Shown: in pieces, positions 44,192-54,217 of the stretch
How the letters are laid out: each line of letters opens with the position of its first letter
Numbering within the stretch: the stretch's first letter is position 1
Source: Nocardia tengchongensis
Lineage (GTDB): Bacteria > Actinomycetota > Actinomycetes > Mycobacteriales > Mycobacteriaceae
Assembly: GCF_018362975.1 (NCBI RefSeq)
Contig: NZ_CP074371.1
Location: forward strand, 3,844,001-3,908,000
Length of the DNA: 64,000 bases
Direction of reading: 5' to 3'
Program-made: the position numbers and the translations under genes
Notes under the pieces: model-generated
The model's database searches: none
Seen by the model: only the letters and a program-made list of their open reading frames with translations
Told to the model about the DNA's origin: nothing

Positions 44192-44608
44192 TCAGCTGCC
44201 GCTGCCGGTATCGATGCCCAGGTAGCGCTGCACGATGCCCTGCAGGCCGTTGTAGTCGCCGATGGTGACGGTTTTCGTGGCTTTCTGGGAGCCCTGGGTG
44301 GCGGTCAGGGTGTACCGGCCGCCTTTCGGTGGGATCCAGGCGGTTTCGGGGGTGCACCAGCAACCGGTCCCGGGGGTCGGCGTGCCGATGACGGTGCCGT
44401 CGACGCTGATGGTGACCGGCGTGGTGAGGTCGGTCAGGTATACGACCGAGATCCAGCAGGTTTCGGTGGACAGTTCACAGCTGTAGCGGCCCGGGTCCGT
44501 GTACATCAGGTCGATCTGGATGTTCTGGGCGGCCGCGGTTCTGGTCGACAGCGGGATGGCCGCGGTCAGCAGGGCGGCTCCGAATGCGGCACGTGCGATC
44601 GTTTTCAA
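44192..44608 (-). CDS. secreted beta-sandwich-like protein, type B, copy 1, TTG start
   Basis: A 138-residue exported protein, the paralogue of 43243-43662. The signal peptide ends near AAAQ (residue 28). The mature part has CELSTETC, a second cysteine pair GCWC, TTPVTISVDGTVIGT, AWIPPKGGRYTLTATQG and VTIGDYNGLQGIVQRYLG. The start is TTG 44608, overlapping the type A stop as TTGA, just as copy 2 uses ATGA; GGGGG precedes it by about 7 nt. Function is unknown. Confidence 0.78.
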   Translation of the reverse strand: MKTIARAAFGAALLTAAIPLSTRTAAAQNIQIDLMYTDPGRYSCELSTETCWISVVYLTDLTTPVTISVDGTVIGTPTPGTGCWCTPETAWIPPKGGRYTLTATQGSQKATKTVTIGDYNGLQGIVQRYLGIDTGSGS

Positions 44609-45099
44609 TGGACACCCCCTGTACCGTTCATGCAACCGGCGGACATGGAGGAGCTGCCCGTCTTGCAGACTTGCGCCTGGAGGAACGCCTCGGTTCGCTG
44701 GGCGAAGGCCTCGGGTGAGTTGTTGTCCATGATCTGCAGGGTGGCCGAATCCGAGTTGCCGCCCTGCGCGACGGTGACCGTGTTGGTTCCCACGGTCTGC
44801 GGGACCCACATGGTCGAGAACTGCCCGGAAGCGGCGGTGCCCGAGCTCGGCACGGGCACGCCGGAGGCGATGGTCTTGCCATTGACGGTGATGGTGACCG
44901 GGGTGGACATGTCGGACGTGTACGCGGTCACCGCGCACTTCTGGGTTGTCGCCTTGCAGGAGAGCAGGTCGGGACCGGGGCCGATCCAGATCGAGACGGG
45001 ACCCGTTGCGGCCGTGGCGGTTCCGATCGAGAGCCCCGCCGCGGCGGCCGCGATCGCGACCCCCATCGCGGCGTAGCGACTGGTCTTCATGGTGTTCAT
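44605..45099 (-). CDS. secreted beta-sandwich-like protein, type A, copy 1
   Basis: A 164-residue exported protein. The signal peptide ends near ATAA (residue 31). The mature part has LLSCKATTQKCAVTAY, TPVTITVNGKTIASG, TMWVPQTVGTNTVTVAQGG, QIMDNNSPEAFAQR, and C-terminal VCKTGSSSMSAGC. It is paralogous to 43659-44120. ATG 45099 lies 5 nt after TACTCT; ATG 45090 is an alternative. It is the first cistron of a two-gene unit with the type B gene. Confidence 0.8.
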   Translation of the reverse strand: MNTMKTSRYAAMGVAIAAAAAGLSIGTATAATGPVSIWIGPGPDLLSCKATTQKCAVTAYTSDMSTPVTITVNGKTIASGVPVPSSGTAASGQFSTMWVPQTVGTNTVTVAQGGNSDSATLQIMDNNSPEAFAQRTEAFLQAQVCKTGSSSMSAGCMNGTGGVH

Positions 45100-45104
45100 G
45101 CCGG

Positions 45105-45135
45105 AGAGTATTTTTGAATCGCCCTTATTTCACAA
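45105..45135 (-). promoter_or_regulatory. promoter of secreted pair, copy 1
   Basis: On the minus strand, TTGTGA (45130-45135), a 19-nt spacer, TACTCT (45105-45110), then 5 nt to ATG 45099. Confidence 0.5.
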
Positions 45136-45211
45136 GAACTTTCGGAGCCCCCGCTTTTCGGGGGTTGGGGTGTAGTCTCCGCTGCAGTCCCGTGAAACGT
45201 CAGGGGGAATC

Positions 45212-45733
45212 GTGCAGGTGCAGACAGCTCATCCGATCGTGGATGCCGTGCTCGATCGGTACCGGGGTGAACTCGGCGAATCTCTGGATCCGTACCGGAA
45301 TCACGTGCTGCGCGGGCTGAACTATCAGCAACTGCTGCTGCGGGATGCGGTGCCCGATGCGGCGGCCTTGGCTTGGGCTGTCCACGATCTGGGTGTCTGG
45401 ACCGCCGGGACCTGGGACTATTTGGCCCCTTCCGCTGATCTGGTCACCACCCATGCCGCCGAATTCGGTATCGACGATATCGAGGGAACTCGTCGCCTGG
45501 TCCTCGATCACCACCGGTTGCGGCGCATCGACGACCGCCTCGGTGAGACCTTCCGGATCGCGGACCGCATCGACGCCAGCCGGGGCTTGCTGCGGAGCCC
45601 GCTGGGGCGTGCCGACGTCGAATCCGTTGTGGCGCAACTGCCCTACCTCGGCTTTCACGCCTACCTTGCCCGCCGGGCCGCGTCGTATGCGCTGACCCAT
45701 CCGCTGCATCCGTTGCCGATGGTTCGCTGGTAG
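45212..45733 (+). CDS. HD-domain-like protein
   Basis: A 173-residue soluble protein with HD-type metal residues (AWAVHDLGVWTAGTWDY, then LVLDHHRLRRID and ADRIDASRG). This is consistent with a small HD phosphohydrolase or HD-fold domain. GTG 45212 has AGGGGGA close upstream and a TAGTCT box about 35 nt before it. The substrate is unknown. Confidence 0.7.
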   Translation: MQVQTAHPIVDAVLDRYRGELGESLDPYRNHVLRGLNYQQLLLRDAVPDAAALAWAVHDLGVWTAGTWDYLAPSADLVTTHAAEFGIDDIEGTRRLVLDHHRLRRIDDRLGETFRIADRIDASRGLLRSPLGRADVESVVAQLPYLGFHAYLARRAASYALTHPLHPLPMVRW

Positions 45734-45738
45734 CTCGG

Positions 45739-46104
45739 TCAGCAGATCGTGCCGCGCTGTGCGGCTGTCGCTTCCAGGATCGCGCGGAGCAGGGCGAGAT
45801 CGACGGTCCCGGCTTTGCGGAATCGCAGGCAGCCCTTGCCCATATCGTGGCCCGCCAATTGCTCGCGGAAGGTCTCGCGCAGGTCACTGCGCATCAGATA
45901 GAACGAGATGTACTGCTTCTGGCTGGCGAAGGCGATTTCCGCGGCCCCGTCGCGTTCGTAGACGGGCATCCCGTACTGCATGTCCTCCCGGAAATCGGCG
46001 AGGATCTCCCGGCACAGGTCCCGGATCTCGGTCAATACCGGCCGCCGGTCGTCGGGCAGTTCGCTCAGGTACTCATCGACAGTGCTCGCTGTGCTCCGTG
46101 ACAT
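45739..46104 (-). CDS. DUF1801 domain protein
   Basis: A 121-residue protein of the YdhG/DUF1801 (YjbR/CyaY-like fold) family, with TVDEYLSELPDDRRPVLTEIRDLCREI, EDMQYGMPVYER, FASQKQYISFYLM and MGKGCLRFRKAGTVDLALL. ATG 46104 lies 6 nt after TACCCT. It converges on the HD gene. Function is unknown. Confidence 0.87.
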   Translation of the reverse strand: MSRSTASTVDEYLSELPDDRRPVLTEIRDLCREILADFREDMQYGMPVYERDGAAEIAFASQKQYISFYLMRSDLRETFREQLAGHDMGKGCLRFRKAGTVDLALLRAILEATAAQRGTIC

Positions 46105-46110
46105 GCGCCC

Positions 46111-46116
46111 AGGGTA
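46111..46116 (-). promoter_or_regulatory. leaderless -10 box of DUF1801 gene
   Basis: TACCCT (minus strand) is followed by 6 nt and then ATG 46104. Confidence 0.45.
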
Positions 46117-46166
46117 TGCGGATAGGTAGCTGTCTTGCGCCAGATGATTTCTTCACGCTAACCTCC

Positions 46167-46184
46167 ATTTTGCAGTAGCAAAAT
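46167..46184. repeat. AT-rich inverted repeat before DUF1254 gene
   Basis: ATTTTGC-AGTA-GCAAAAT is a 7-bp perfect inverted repeat in otherwise GC-rich DNA, 47 nt before GTG 46231. It could be an operator or leader hairpin. Confidence 0.35.
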
Positions 46185-46230
46185 TCCGGCAAATGCAGGT
46201 CGATCGATCCGAGACCCTGAGGAGGGGCTT

Positions 46231-47649
46231 GTGAGTTCGAGATCTCGTAACGGCAAAGTCATTGCTGCACTGGTGGTCACGGCGATGGTCGCGGTGGGGG
46301 TGACGGCCTGCTCGAAGAATTCCGCATCCGAATCCGGTGTCACCGACGATGCCGCGGCCAAAGCTTATGTGTACAGCTATTCACTGGCGTCGATGGAGGT
46401 GACGCGCCGGCAATCGACGAACGTGCCGGCGCCGAACGGTCGCGGGCAGGCGCCGACGAATCAGTTCGCCAATATGGCGTTCCTGCCCGATGCGTCGTTC
46501 ACCGCCGTCGTGCGCCCGAATGTGGACACCCTCTATTCGTCGATGCTCTTCGACGTGTCCCGGGAGCCGCTGGTGATCAGCGTCCCCGACATGGGCGATC
46601 GCTACCACCTGTTCCCGATCCTGGACATGTGGACCAACGTGCAGGCGGTACCGGGCACCCGCACCCTCGGCCCGAATCACGGCTACCAGTTCGCCATCAC
46701 CGGCCCGAATTGGCACGGCACGTTGCCCGACGGTGTGCACCAGTACAAGATGCCGACGGACGGCGGGTGGATCATCGGCCGCATCCAGGTCAACGGTCCC
46801 GAGGACATCCCGGCGGTGACCGCGATCCAGCAGCAGCTCACCGCGGTCCCGTTGAGCGCCTACGGCACGCCGTACACGCCGCCGGAAAACACCGACCTGC
46901 ACCCGGACTGGCCCAAAGGTCAGGAGGTCGGCGCCTACCTGCACAACCTGACACCCCAGCAGTACTGGGATCTGTACTACTCCAGCCTGTCGCACAATCA
47001 GACGCTGCCCGACGACAAGGATCTGCTCGCCCAGCTGTCGAAGGCGGGGTGGACGCCGGACAAGAAGCTCGACCTGTCGCAGTTGTCCGACTCGGACCGT
47101 AAGACCTGGGAAGACGCGTGGCCCAAGGCACTCGCCAAGATCGAAGGTCAGATGGACGTCAAGCCGATCAACGGCTGGTACACCGCCCGCACCGGAATGG
47201 GCAGCTACGGCACCAATTACGACCGGCGCGCCATGATCGCCTACGCGGGACTCGGCGCGAACTTGCCCGAGGACGCGATCTACCCGAAAACGAGCGTCGA
47301 CGCCGACGGCGCCCAGTTGAACTCGGGCCGCAATCACGTCCTGCATTTCAGCGCCGACCAGATTCCGCCGGTGCACGCCTTCTGGTCCGTCACGATGTAC
47401 AACGACAAGGGCTTCTTCATCGCCAATCCGATCAACCGCTTCGCGGTGCGCGGGGAGCGGATGCAGAAGAACCCCGACGGCTCGCTCGATGTCTATGTCC
47501 AGAGCCAGAATCCGGGTCCCGAGCACGAGGCCAATTGGCTCCCGGCCCCCGACTCCGCCGATTTCAACCTGCTGTTGCGCCTGTACTGGCCCGACAACAA
47601 GGTCATCGACGGCACCTGGAATCCGCCCGCGGTGAAAGCGGCGCCCTGA
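46231..47649 (+). CDS. DUF1254/DUF1214 domain lipoprotein
   Basis: A 472-residue surface lipoprotein; the signal peptide ends at lipobox VGVTAC (Cys 27). The N-terminal DUF1254 region includes PNVDTLYSSMLFDVSREPLVISVPD and RYHLFPILDMWTNV; the C-terminal DUF1214 region includes HVLHFSADQIPPVHAFWSVTMYNDKGFFIANPINRFAV. Such proteins are common in actinobacteria, with no firm function. GTG 46231 has AGGAGGGG just upstream. Confidence 0.9.
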   Translation: MSSRSRNGKVIAALVVTAMVAVGVTACSKNSASESGVTDDAAAKAYVYSYSLASMEVTRRQSTNVPAPNGRGQAPTNQFANMAFLPDASFTAVVRPNVDTLYSSMLFDVSREPLVISVPDMGDRYHLFPILDMWTNVQAVPGTRTLGPNHGYQFAITGPNWHGTLPDGVHQYKMPTDGGWIIGRIQVNGPEDIPAVTAIQQQLTAVPLSAYGTPYTPPENTDLHPDWPKGQEVGAYLHNLTPQQYWDLYYSSLSHNQTLPDDKDLLAQLSKAGWTPDKKLDLSQLSDSDRKTWEDAWPKALAKIEGQMDVKPINGWYTARTGMGSYGTNYDRRAMIAYAGLGANLPEDAIYPKTSVDADGAQLNSGRNHVLHFSADQIPPVHAFWSVTMYNDKGFFIANPINRFAVRGERMQKNPDGSLDVYVQSQNPGPEHEANWLPAPDSADFNLLLRLYWPDNKVIDGTWNPPAVKAAP

Positions 47650-47660
47650 CCGTCCGCCGG

Positions 47661-47991
47661 CTACCGGTGTGAATCCGGCAGCGCGAAACCGAATTCGGCC
47701 GCGAGGGCCCGCGCGTCGGCGCGGTCCTTCGCGGCCGGCGGGTACGCGGTCTTGAAGGTGAACATCCAGGCGGCGGCGATGCAGGAGACCTGCTCGCCGC
47801 CGATGGTGCCGGTGCCGGTCAGTGATTCGGCGGGATAGGCGATGCCGTAGCTGACCCGGCCGTCGGCGTCGTGGTCGAACACGTGAATGTCGACCGAGGT
47901 GTCCGGATCCTTGGCCATCACATAGTTCCACGCCGTGTGGTCCGGTCCGGGCGCAGGCGCGGTGGACGGCCAGGACGTCGTCGGCGTGCAT
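47661..47991 (-). pseudogene. nucleotidyltransferase-family remnant, internal deletion
   Basis: The 3' part reads AWNYVMAKDPDTSVDIHVFDHDADGRVSYGIAYPAESLTGTGTI, then FKTAYPPAAKDRADARALAAEFGFALP, which resembles the C-terminal half of small aminoglycoside/lincosamide nucleotidyltransferase-like proteins. An N-terminal opening MHADDVLAVHRA sits just upstream in another frame. The catalytic middle (GG-W/DxD region, roughly 70 residues) is absent. I read this as a decayed gene. Confidence 0.5.
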
Positions 47992-48009
47992 GGGCCGAGC
48001 GTACGGGGA

Positions 48010-48504
48010 TCAGTTGTAGTCGGTGACGAAGCCGAAGTTGAAGTGGTGCCCCTTGGACGTGCACGAGATCACGCCGCGGAAGCCGCTGCCGTTGCAGGTC
48101 GCGCCGCCGTAGGTGATGGTGGCGTCGGGCCCGTAGGGGGAGTTCGAGCCGGGGGTGGGGCCGCCGCCGGTGAGCGCGGGGCTACCGGAGCGGCCGTGCA
48201 CGCCGATGGGTCCCAGCGCGGGGTGGGCGGGCAGGAAGGCGGCGTCGATGGACAGATTCGTGACCGCCATTCCGTACCAGCGCAGGTCGTAACCGGTCGC
48301 GTCGCAGCCGACGTCACCGTTGGGCTTGATGGCGCAGCTGGCCATGTTGCCGTAGCTGAAGTACACGGTGTCGCCCACCAGGTAGGCATTCGGATCGGCG
48401 ACCACGGCCTCGGCGTTGGCCACCGCCGATCCGGAGATCGATACGGCGGCCGCGGCCAGGGCCGCTCCCGCGAGGGCGGTTCCGATGCGCAGTGATGCGG
48501 GCAT
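48010..48504 (-). CDS. secreted hypothetical protein
   Basis: A 164-residue exported protein with a clear Sec signal peptide ending near residue 31 (VANAEA). The mature part has four cysteines ([13 protein letters not shown] and [14 protein letters not shown]), probably two disulfides, and is rich in Gly, Pro and aromatics. No family is recognised. AAGGAGAG precedes ATG 48504. Confidence 0.7.
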   Translation of the reverse strand: MPASLRIGTALAGAALAAAAVSISGSAVANAEAVVADPNAYLVGDTVYFSYGNMASCAIKPNGDVGCDATGYDLRWYGMAVTNLSIDAAFLPAHPALGPIGVHGRSGSPALTGGGPTPGSNSPYGPDATITYGGATCNGSGFRGVISCTSKGHHFNFGFVTDYN

Positions 48505-48597
48505 GGCTCTCCTTCGATAGCGATCTTGGTTGTCTCATTTCACTATCGGGCGCAAAGCATTTCGGGTTACCGCGGCGCTGCCACCAAAACTGGGGGC

Positions 48598-49356
48598 TCA
48601 GCTCGGTGGGCGCAGCGCGGCGAACTCGTCGGTGACCCGGATCTCGGTGTCGGTGAAGCGGTAGAGGGCGGCGGGGCGGCCGCCGGCGCGGCCGGGGGAG
48701 GTGGTGTCGCCGGTGGGGGTGATCACCTTGCGGCGGGTCAGGACTCGCTGCAGGTTGGTGGTGTCCACGTCGTATCCGAGGGCGGCGCAATAGATTTCAC
48801 GCAGCGTCGACATGGTGAAGGTGGCGGGCGCCAGGGCGAAGGCGATATTGGTGTAGGAGAGCTTGGCGGCCAGGCGATTTCGGGCGTGGCGGACGACCGT
48901 GCCGTGGTCGAAGGACATGGCCGGCAGGTCGGAGACCGGATGCCAGCGGGTATCCGGCGGCAGCACCGGTTCGGCGGTGAGGGGGACCAGGCCCAGATAG
49001 GCCGAGGCGATGCGGCGGTCGCCCGGCACGCGGTCGGGATCGCTGAAGACCCACACCTGTTCGAGGTGGGTCAGCTCGCGCACATCGACCTTCTCGGCGA
49101 GCTGGCGGGCGGCCGACGCGTCGAGGTCCTCGCCGTCGCGCAGGCGGCCGCCGGGCAGCGACCAGGTGCCCTTGGCGGGGTCCAGGGCCCGCTCCCACAG
49201 CAGTACCGCGAGTTCGGTGCGCTGCCCCGGCGGGCACCGGTCCGAAACCGAACTGTTCCGATCGATAGCGCTCTCACCTGCACGGACGGTGTCGGGGAAG
49301 CGACGAACCTGGAACACGGCGGTGAGGGTTTCGTGGATAGTGCTACGATGGGCCAC
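48598..49356 (-). CDS. nrtR: NUDIX-winged-helix NAD regulator NrtR
   Basis: A 252-residue repressor. The NUDIX domain includes [29 protein letters not shown], a degenerate Nudix box in which the canonical catalytic E-x-x-E-E is not complete (QLAEKV). A winged helix follows ([22 protein letters not shown] and [11 protein letters not shown]). It lies divergent from nadA, as in mycobacteria, where NrtR represses de novo NAD genes. GTG 49356 is flanked by a 23-bp inverted repeat and a TAGGAT box 7 nt away. It probably senses an NAD-pathway metabolite such as ADP-ribose (family knowledge). Confidence 0.87.
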   Translation of the reverse strand: MAHRSTIHETLTAVFQVRRFPDTVRAGESAIDRNSSVSDRCPPGQRTELAVLLWERALDPAKGTWSLPGGRLRDGEDLDASAARQLAEKVDVRELTHLEQVWVFSDPDRVPGDRRIASAYLGLVPLTAEPVLPPDTRWHPVSDLPAMSFDHGTVVRHARNRLAAKLSYTNIAFALAPATFTMSTLREIYCAALGYDVDTTNLQRVLTRRKVITPTGDTTSPGRAGGRPAALYRFTDTEIRVTDEFAALRPPS

Positions 49357-49379
49357 GTTTTCGATCCTAAGTCGAAAAC
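49357..49379. promoter_or_regulatory. candidate NrtR operator
   Basis: GTTTTCGA-N7-TCGAAAAC is a perfect 8-bp inverted repeat in the nrtR-nadA divergent region. It directly abuts the nrtR start codon and covers its -10 box (TAGGAT, minus strand, 49364-49369). A TACGAT box (49344-49349) would start the nadA transcript right at its left edge. One site could repress both genes. Confidence 0.7.
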
Positions 49380-49432
49380 CGTGTGGATGCGAATCGGCGA
49401 AGTGGCCGGGCGCATGAGAGAAGGAGCCAGCC

Positions 49433-50487
49433 ATGGCTGCAGCAGTGGGCGCGTTGACCGATCGGATCGTCGACGGACCGTCGGGATACTCCGGCGTGGA
49501 CGCCACCCCGATTGGGCCGCGGAGATCAAGCGGCTGGCGCGCGAGCGCAACGCCACCATCCTGGCGCACAACTACCAGCTGCCCGAGATCCAGGACATCG
49601 CCGACCACGTGGGCGACTCCCTGGCCCTGTCCCGGATCGCCGCGGAGGCGCCCGAGGACACCATCGTCTTCTGCGGCGTGCACTTCATGGCCGAGACCGC
49701 CAAGATCCTCAGCCCCGAGAAGACCGTGCTCATCCCGGACCAGCGCGCGGGCTGCTCGCTGGCCGACTCGATCAGCGCCGAGGAACTGCGCGCCTGGAAG
49801 GCCGAGTACCCGGACGCGCTGGTGGTCTCCTACGTGAACACCACCGCCGCGGTGAAGGCCCTGACCGACATCTGCTGCACTTCCTCCAACGCCGTCGACG
49901 TGGTCGCCTCCATCGACCCCGACCGCGAGGTGCTGTTCCTGCCGGACCAGTTCCTGGGCGCGCACGTCAAGCGCATCACCGGCCGCGAGAACATGCACAT
50001 CTGGATGGGCGAGTGCCACGTGCACGCGGGCATCAACGGCGACGAGCTCAACGAGCAGGCCCGCACCCACCCCGACGCCGAGCTGTTCGTGCACCCCGAA
50101 TGCGGTTGCGCCACTTCGGCTCTGTACCTGGCGGGCGCGGGCGAGTTCCCCGCCGACCGGGTGCACATCCTCTCGACCGGCGGCATGATCGATGCCGCCA
50201 AGGCCGCGGCGGCGCGAAGCGCCAAATCGGGAACAGGGAACCAGGTCCTGGTCGCCACCGAGGTCGGCATGCTGCACCAGCTGCGCAAGGCCGCCCCCGG
50301 CATCGACTTCCAGGCCGTCAACGACCGTGCGTCCTGCCAGTACATGAAGATGATCACCCCCGCCGCCCTGCTCCGCTGCCTGGTGGAGAACCGCGACGAG
50401 GTCCACGTCGACCCCGAAACCGCTGCCCTGGCTCGTAATTCGGTGCAGCGCATGATCGAGATCGGCAACCCGGGCGGCGGCGAATAG
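49433..50487 (+). CDS. nadA: quinolinate synthase NadA, one frame break
   Basis: [4Fe-4S] enzyme that condenses iminoaspartate with dihydroxyacetone phosphate to quinolinate, about 351 aa. Seen are [40 protein letters not shown] and [11 protein letters not shown], with cluster cysteines, and the STGGM and [10 protein letters not shown] segments. The first 24 codons from ATG 49433 (AAGGAG upstream) are in a different frame from the rest; restoring one C in CCCC 49506-49509 joins them. Likely a data error in a housekeeping gene. Followed by nadB and nadC. Confidence 0.92.
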
Positions 50488-50518
50488 CCACGTCCACCCC
50501 GCCCGGGGAGGATGAGCA

Positions 50519-52196
<1,678 letters not shown>

Positions 52197-52278
52197 ACCC
52201 GATCGCCGCGAACGACAGTGGCGCCCCGTGCGATAGCGCGCGGGGCGTAGGACAACTCATCGAACAAGGAGTGCGGTA

Positions 52279-53139
52279 ATGGCTCTCGACGCCGGACTGG
52301 ATCGCGACGAAGTGGTCGCGCTGATCCGTAATGCCCTCGATGAGGATTTGCGCTACGGGCCCGACATCACGACGATGGCCACCGTGCCCGCCGACGCGAT
52401 CGCCAAGGCGGGCATGGCGTCCCGGCAGCCGGGAACGGTCGCGGGCCTGGATGTCGGGCTGCTGGTGCTCGACGAGGTGCTGGGCGCGGGCAACTACGAG
52501 GTCACCGGCCGGGTGCCGGACGGTACCCGGGTGCAGCCGGGTGACACCGTGCTCAGCCTGGTCGCGCCCACGCGCGGGCTGCTCACCGCCGAACGCACGC
52601 TGCTGAACCTGGTCTGCCACCTGTCCGGCATCGCCACCGCGACCGCGCAGTGGGTGGACGCCGTCGAGGGCACCGAATGCCGAATCCGGGACAGCCGCAA
52701 GACCCTTCCGGGGCTGCGCGCCCTGCAGAAGTACGCGGTGCGGGTCGGCGGCGGCGTCAATCACCGCATGGGGCTGGGCGACGCGGCGCTGATCAAGGAC
52801 AACCATGTGGTGGCCGCGGGGTCGGTGGTCGCCGCGCTGCGCGCCGTGCGGGAGCTGAACCCGGACATCGAGTGCGAGGTCGAGGTGGACAGTCTCGAGC
52901 AGCTCGACGCCGTGCTCGCCGAGGACGTGGAACTGGTGCTGCTGGACAACTTCCCGTTGTGGGCCACCCAGGCGGCGGTGCAGCGCCGCAACACCCGTTC
53001 GCCGCGCACCAAACTGGAGTCCTCGGGCGGACTTTCGCTGGACATGGCCGCGGAATACGCGGGCACCGGGGTCGACTACCTGGCGGTGGGCGCGCTGACC
53101 CATTCGGTCCGGGTGCTGGACCTCGGACTGGATATGTGA
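52279..53139 (+). CDS. nadC: nicotinate-nucleotide diphosphorylase NadC
   Basis: Quinolinate phosphoribosyltransferase (286 aa), the last step to nicotinate mononucleotide. Segments include EDLRYGPDITT, TLLNLVCHLSGIAT, RDSRKTLPGLRALQKYAVRVGGGVNHRMGLGDAALIKDNH and ESSGGLSLDMAAEYAGTGVDYLAVGALTHS. ATG 52279 is preceded by AAGGAGTG. It closes the nadABC operon; a terminator follows. Confidence 0.96.
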   Translation: MALDAGLDRDEVVALIRNALDEDLRYGPDITTMATVPADAIAKAGMASRQPGTVAGLDVGLLVLDEVLGAGNYEVTGRVPDGTRVQPGDTVLSLVAPTRGLLTAERTLLNLVCHLSGIATATAQWVDAVEGTECRIRDSRKTLPGLRALQKYAVRVGGGVNHRMGLGDAALIKDNHVVAAGSVVAALRAVRELNPDIECEVEVDSLEQLDAVLAEDVELVLLDNFPLWATQAAVQRRNTRSPRTKLESSGGLSLDMAAEYAGTGVDYLAVGALTHSVRVLDLGLDM

Positions 53140-53150
53140 GTTCGGCGCTC

Positions 53151-53182
53151 GCACCCCCGAGGTGCCACTCGCTCGGGGGTGC
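53151..53182. terminator. terminator after nadC
   Basis: A perfect 11-bp inverted repeat (GCACCCCCGAG at 53151-53161, CTCGGGGGTGC at 53172-53182) has a 10-nt loop. It lies between nadC and the convergent small zinc-ribbon gene. Confidence 0.72.
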
Positions 53183-53221
53183 GCCGCCGTCCGTGCCGGG
53201 AGCGGCTGGGAGACGGGCTGG

Positions 53222-53404
53222 TCAGCGCCGGTAGACGGGCGGATCGACCAGCCAGCCGATTCCGCCGCAGCCGGTGCACAGGATGGCCGTGCCCATCTCG
53301 GAATAGCCTGCGGCCCCGGTGCCTTCGCACCAGGCGCAGTACCGCCAGCCCCGATTGGGGTGGACGGTGTCGAGCAGGATGTTGAGGAACCCTTGGATCG
53401 CCAT
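53222..53404 (-). CDS. small zinc-ribbon protein (DnaJ-type CxxCxGxG repeats)
   Basis: A 60-residue protein, MAIQGFLNILLDTVHPNRGWRYCAWCEGTG at the start, with two treble-clef-like motifs CAWCEGTG and CTGCGGIGW. This is the DnaJ central-domain pattern, enough for one zinc site. GGAG lies 11 nt before ATG 53404. Its partner is unknown; the neighbouring TerB-like gene points the same way. Confidence 0.7.
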   Translation of the reverse strand: MAIQGFLNILLDTVHPNRGWRYCAWCEGTGAAGYSEMGTAILCTGCGGIGWLVDPPVYRR

Positions 53405-53489
53405 GCAGAGTGGATCTCCTCGCTAGGCAGCAAACGACCCAAGGATGCGCGCCGGCTCCGGGCAATGTCCAGCAAAAGCCAGGGGGGCT

Positions 53490-54002
53490 TTACACGCCGA
53501 ATTCCACTGGGTCCAAACGCAGCACCTGACAAGCCTCGCGAATCACCGTCAGCGCGTGTGCCCCGAGTTCGCCGTCGGTTCGCCCCACCGTCGATCCGAT
53601 GCGCAGCACGGCGGCCGCCTGCTCGGGAAATTCGGTGGCCTTGGCGATCTGCGCCATCACGTACGCGTGCCCGAAGGCCGGATCCATGATGAGCCGGGCG
53701 CAGTTGTCCTCGAACAGATGTCGCAGCTCCTCGGCGGGCCCGCGACCGAGAATCTCGTGCGCGCCGACCAATTGCGCCACCCGCATCCGCGCCGCCGGAT
53801 CGATGCGCCCGTCGACCGCGGACAACACCGCGCACATGCCCAGCGCGGCATCGCGGAAGGCGGTTCCCCACCGGTCCTCGCGCGCGCCGGGCGGGCTCGC
53901 CTCGGGCGGCACCGACGGTGCGCCGGCGGATCCGCCCGGCGGTGCGCCGGCCGGATCGGTGCGCTGGACAGCCGGGGAGACCAGCCGATTCGAGAACGCC
54001 AT
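53490..54002 (-). CDS. TerB-like helical protein
   Basis: A 170-residue protein. The N-terminal 45 residues are proline- and alanine-rich. From about residue 48 it reads FRDAALGMCAVLSAVDGRIDPAARMRVAQLVGAHEILGRG, then VMAQIAKATEFPEQAAAVLRIGSTVGRTDGELGAHALTVIREACQVLRLD, which matches the TerB/tellurite-resistance helical repeat with its acidic metal-binding positions. No other ter genes are nearby. ATG 54002 is chosen, with CGGAGTG upstream. Confidence 0.75.
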   Translation of the reverse strand: MAFSNRLVSPAVQRTDPAGAPPGGSAGAPSVPPEASPPGAREDRWGTAFRDAALGMCAVLSAVDGRIDPAARMRVAQLVGAHEILGRGPAEELRHLFEDNCARLIMDPAFGHAYVMAQIAKATEFPEQAAAVLRIGSTVGRTDGELGAHALTVIREACQVLRLDPVEFGV

Positions 54003-54217
54003 GACACACACTCCGAAGACCTCGCCGAACCCGTGGACCTCCCCGCGTTCGCGGTGCGAACGATTGCTCCCGCCGGGTCCGGATCGTGCGAACAACACCG
54101 TCGACAGTAACAGTCCGCCGGGACGGGTCCCGCAGAAATTCTCCGAATACTCGTGCACAGCAACCTGCTTCGGCGCGGGTGCGGGCGGCGGTCTCGACCG
54201 TCGCGGCGGGGGCGGCG

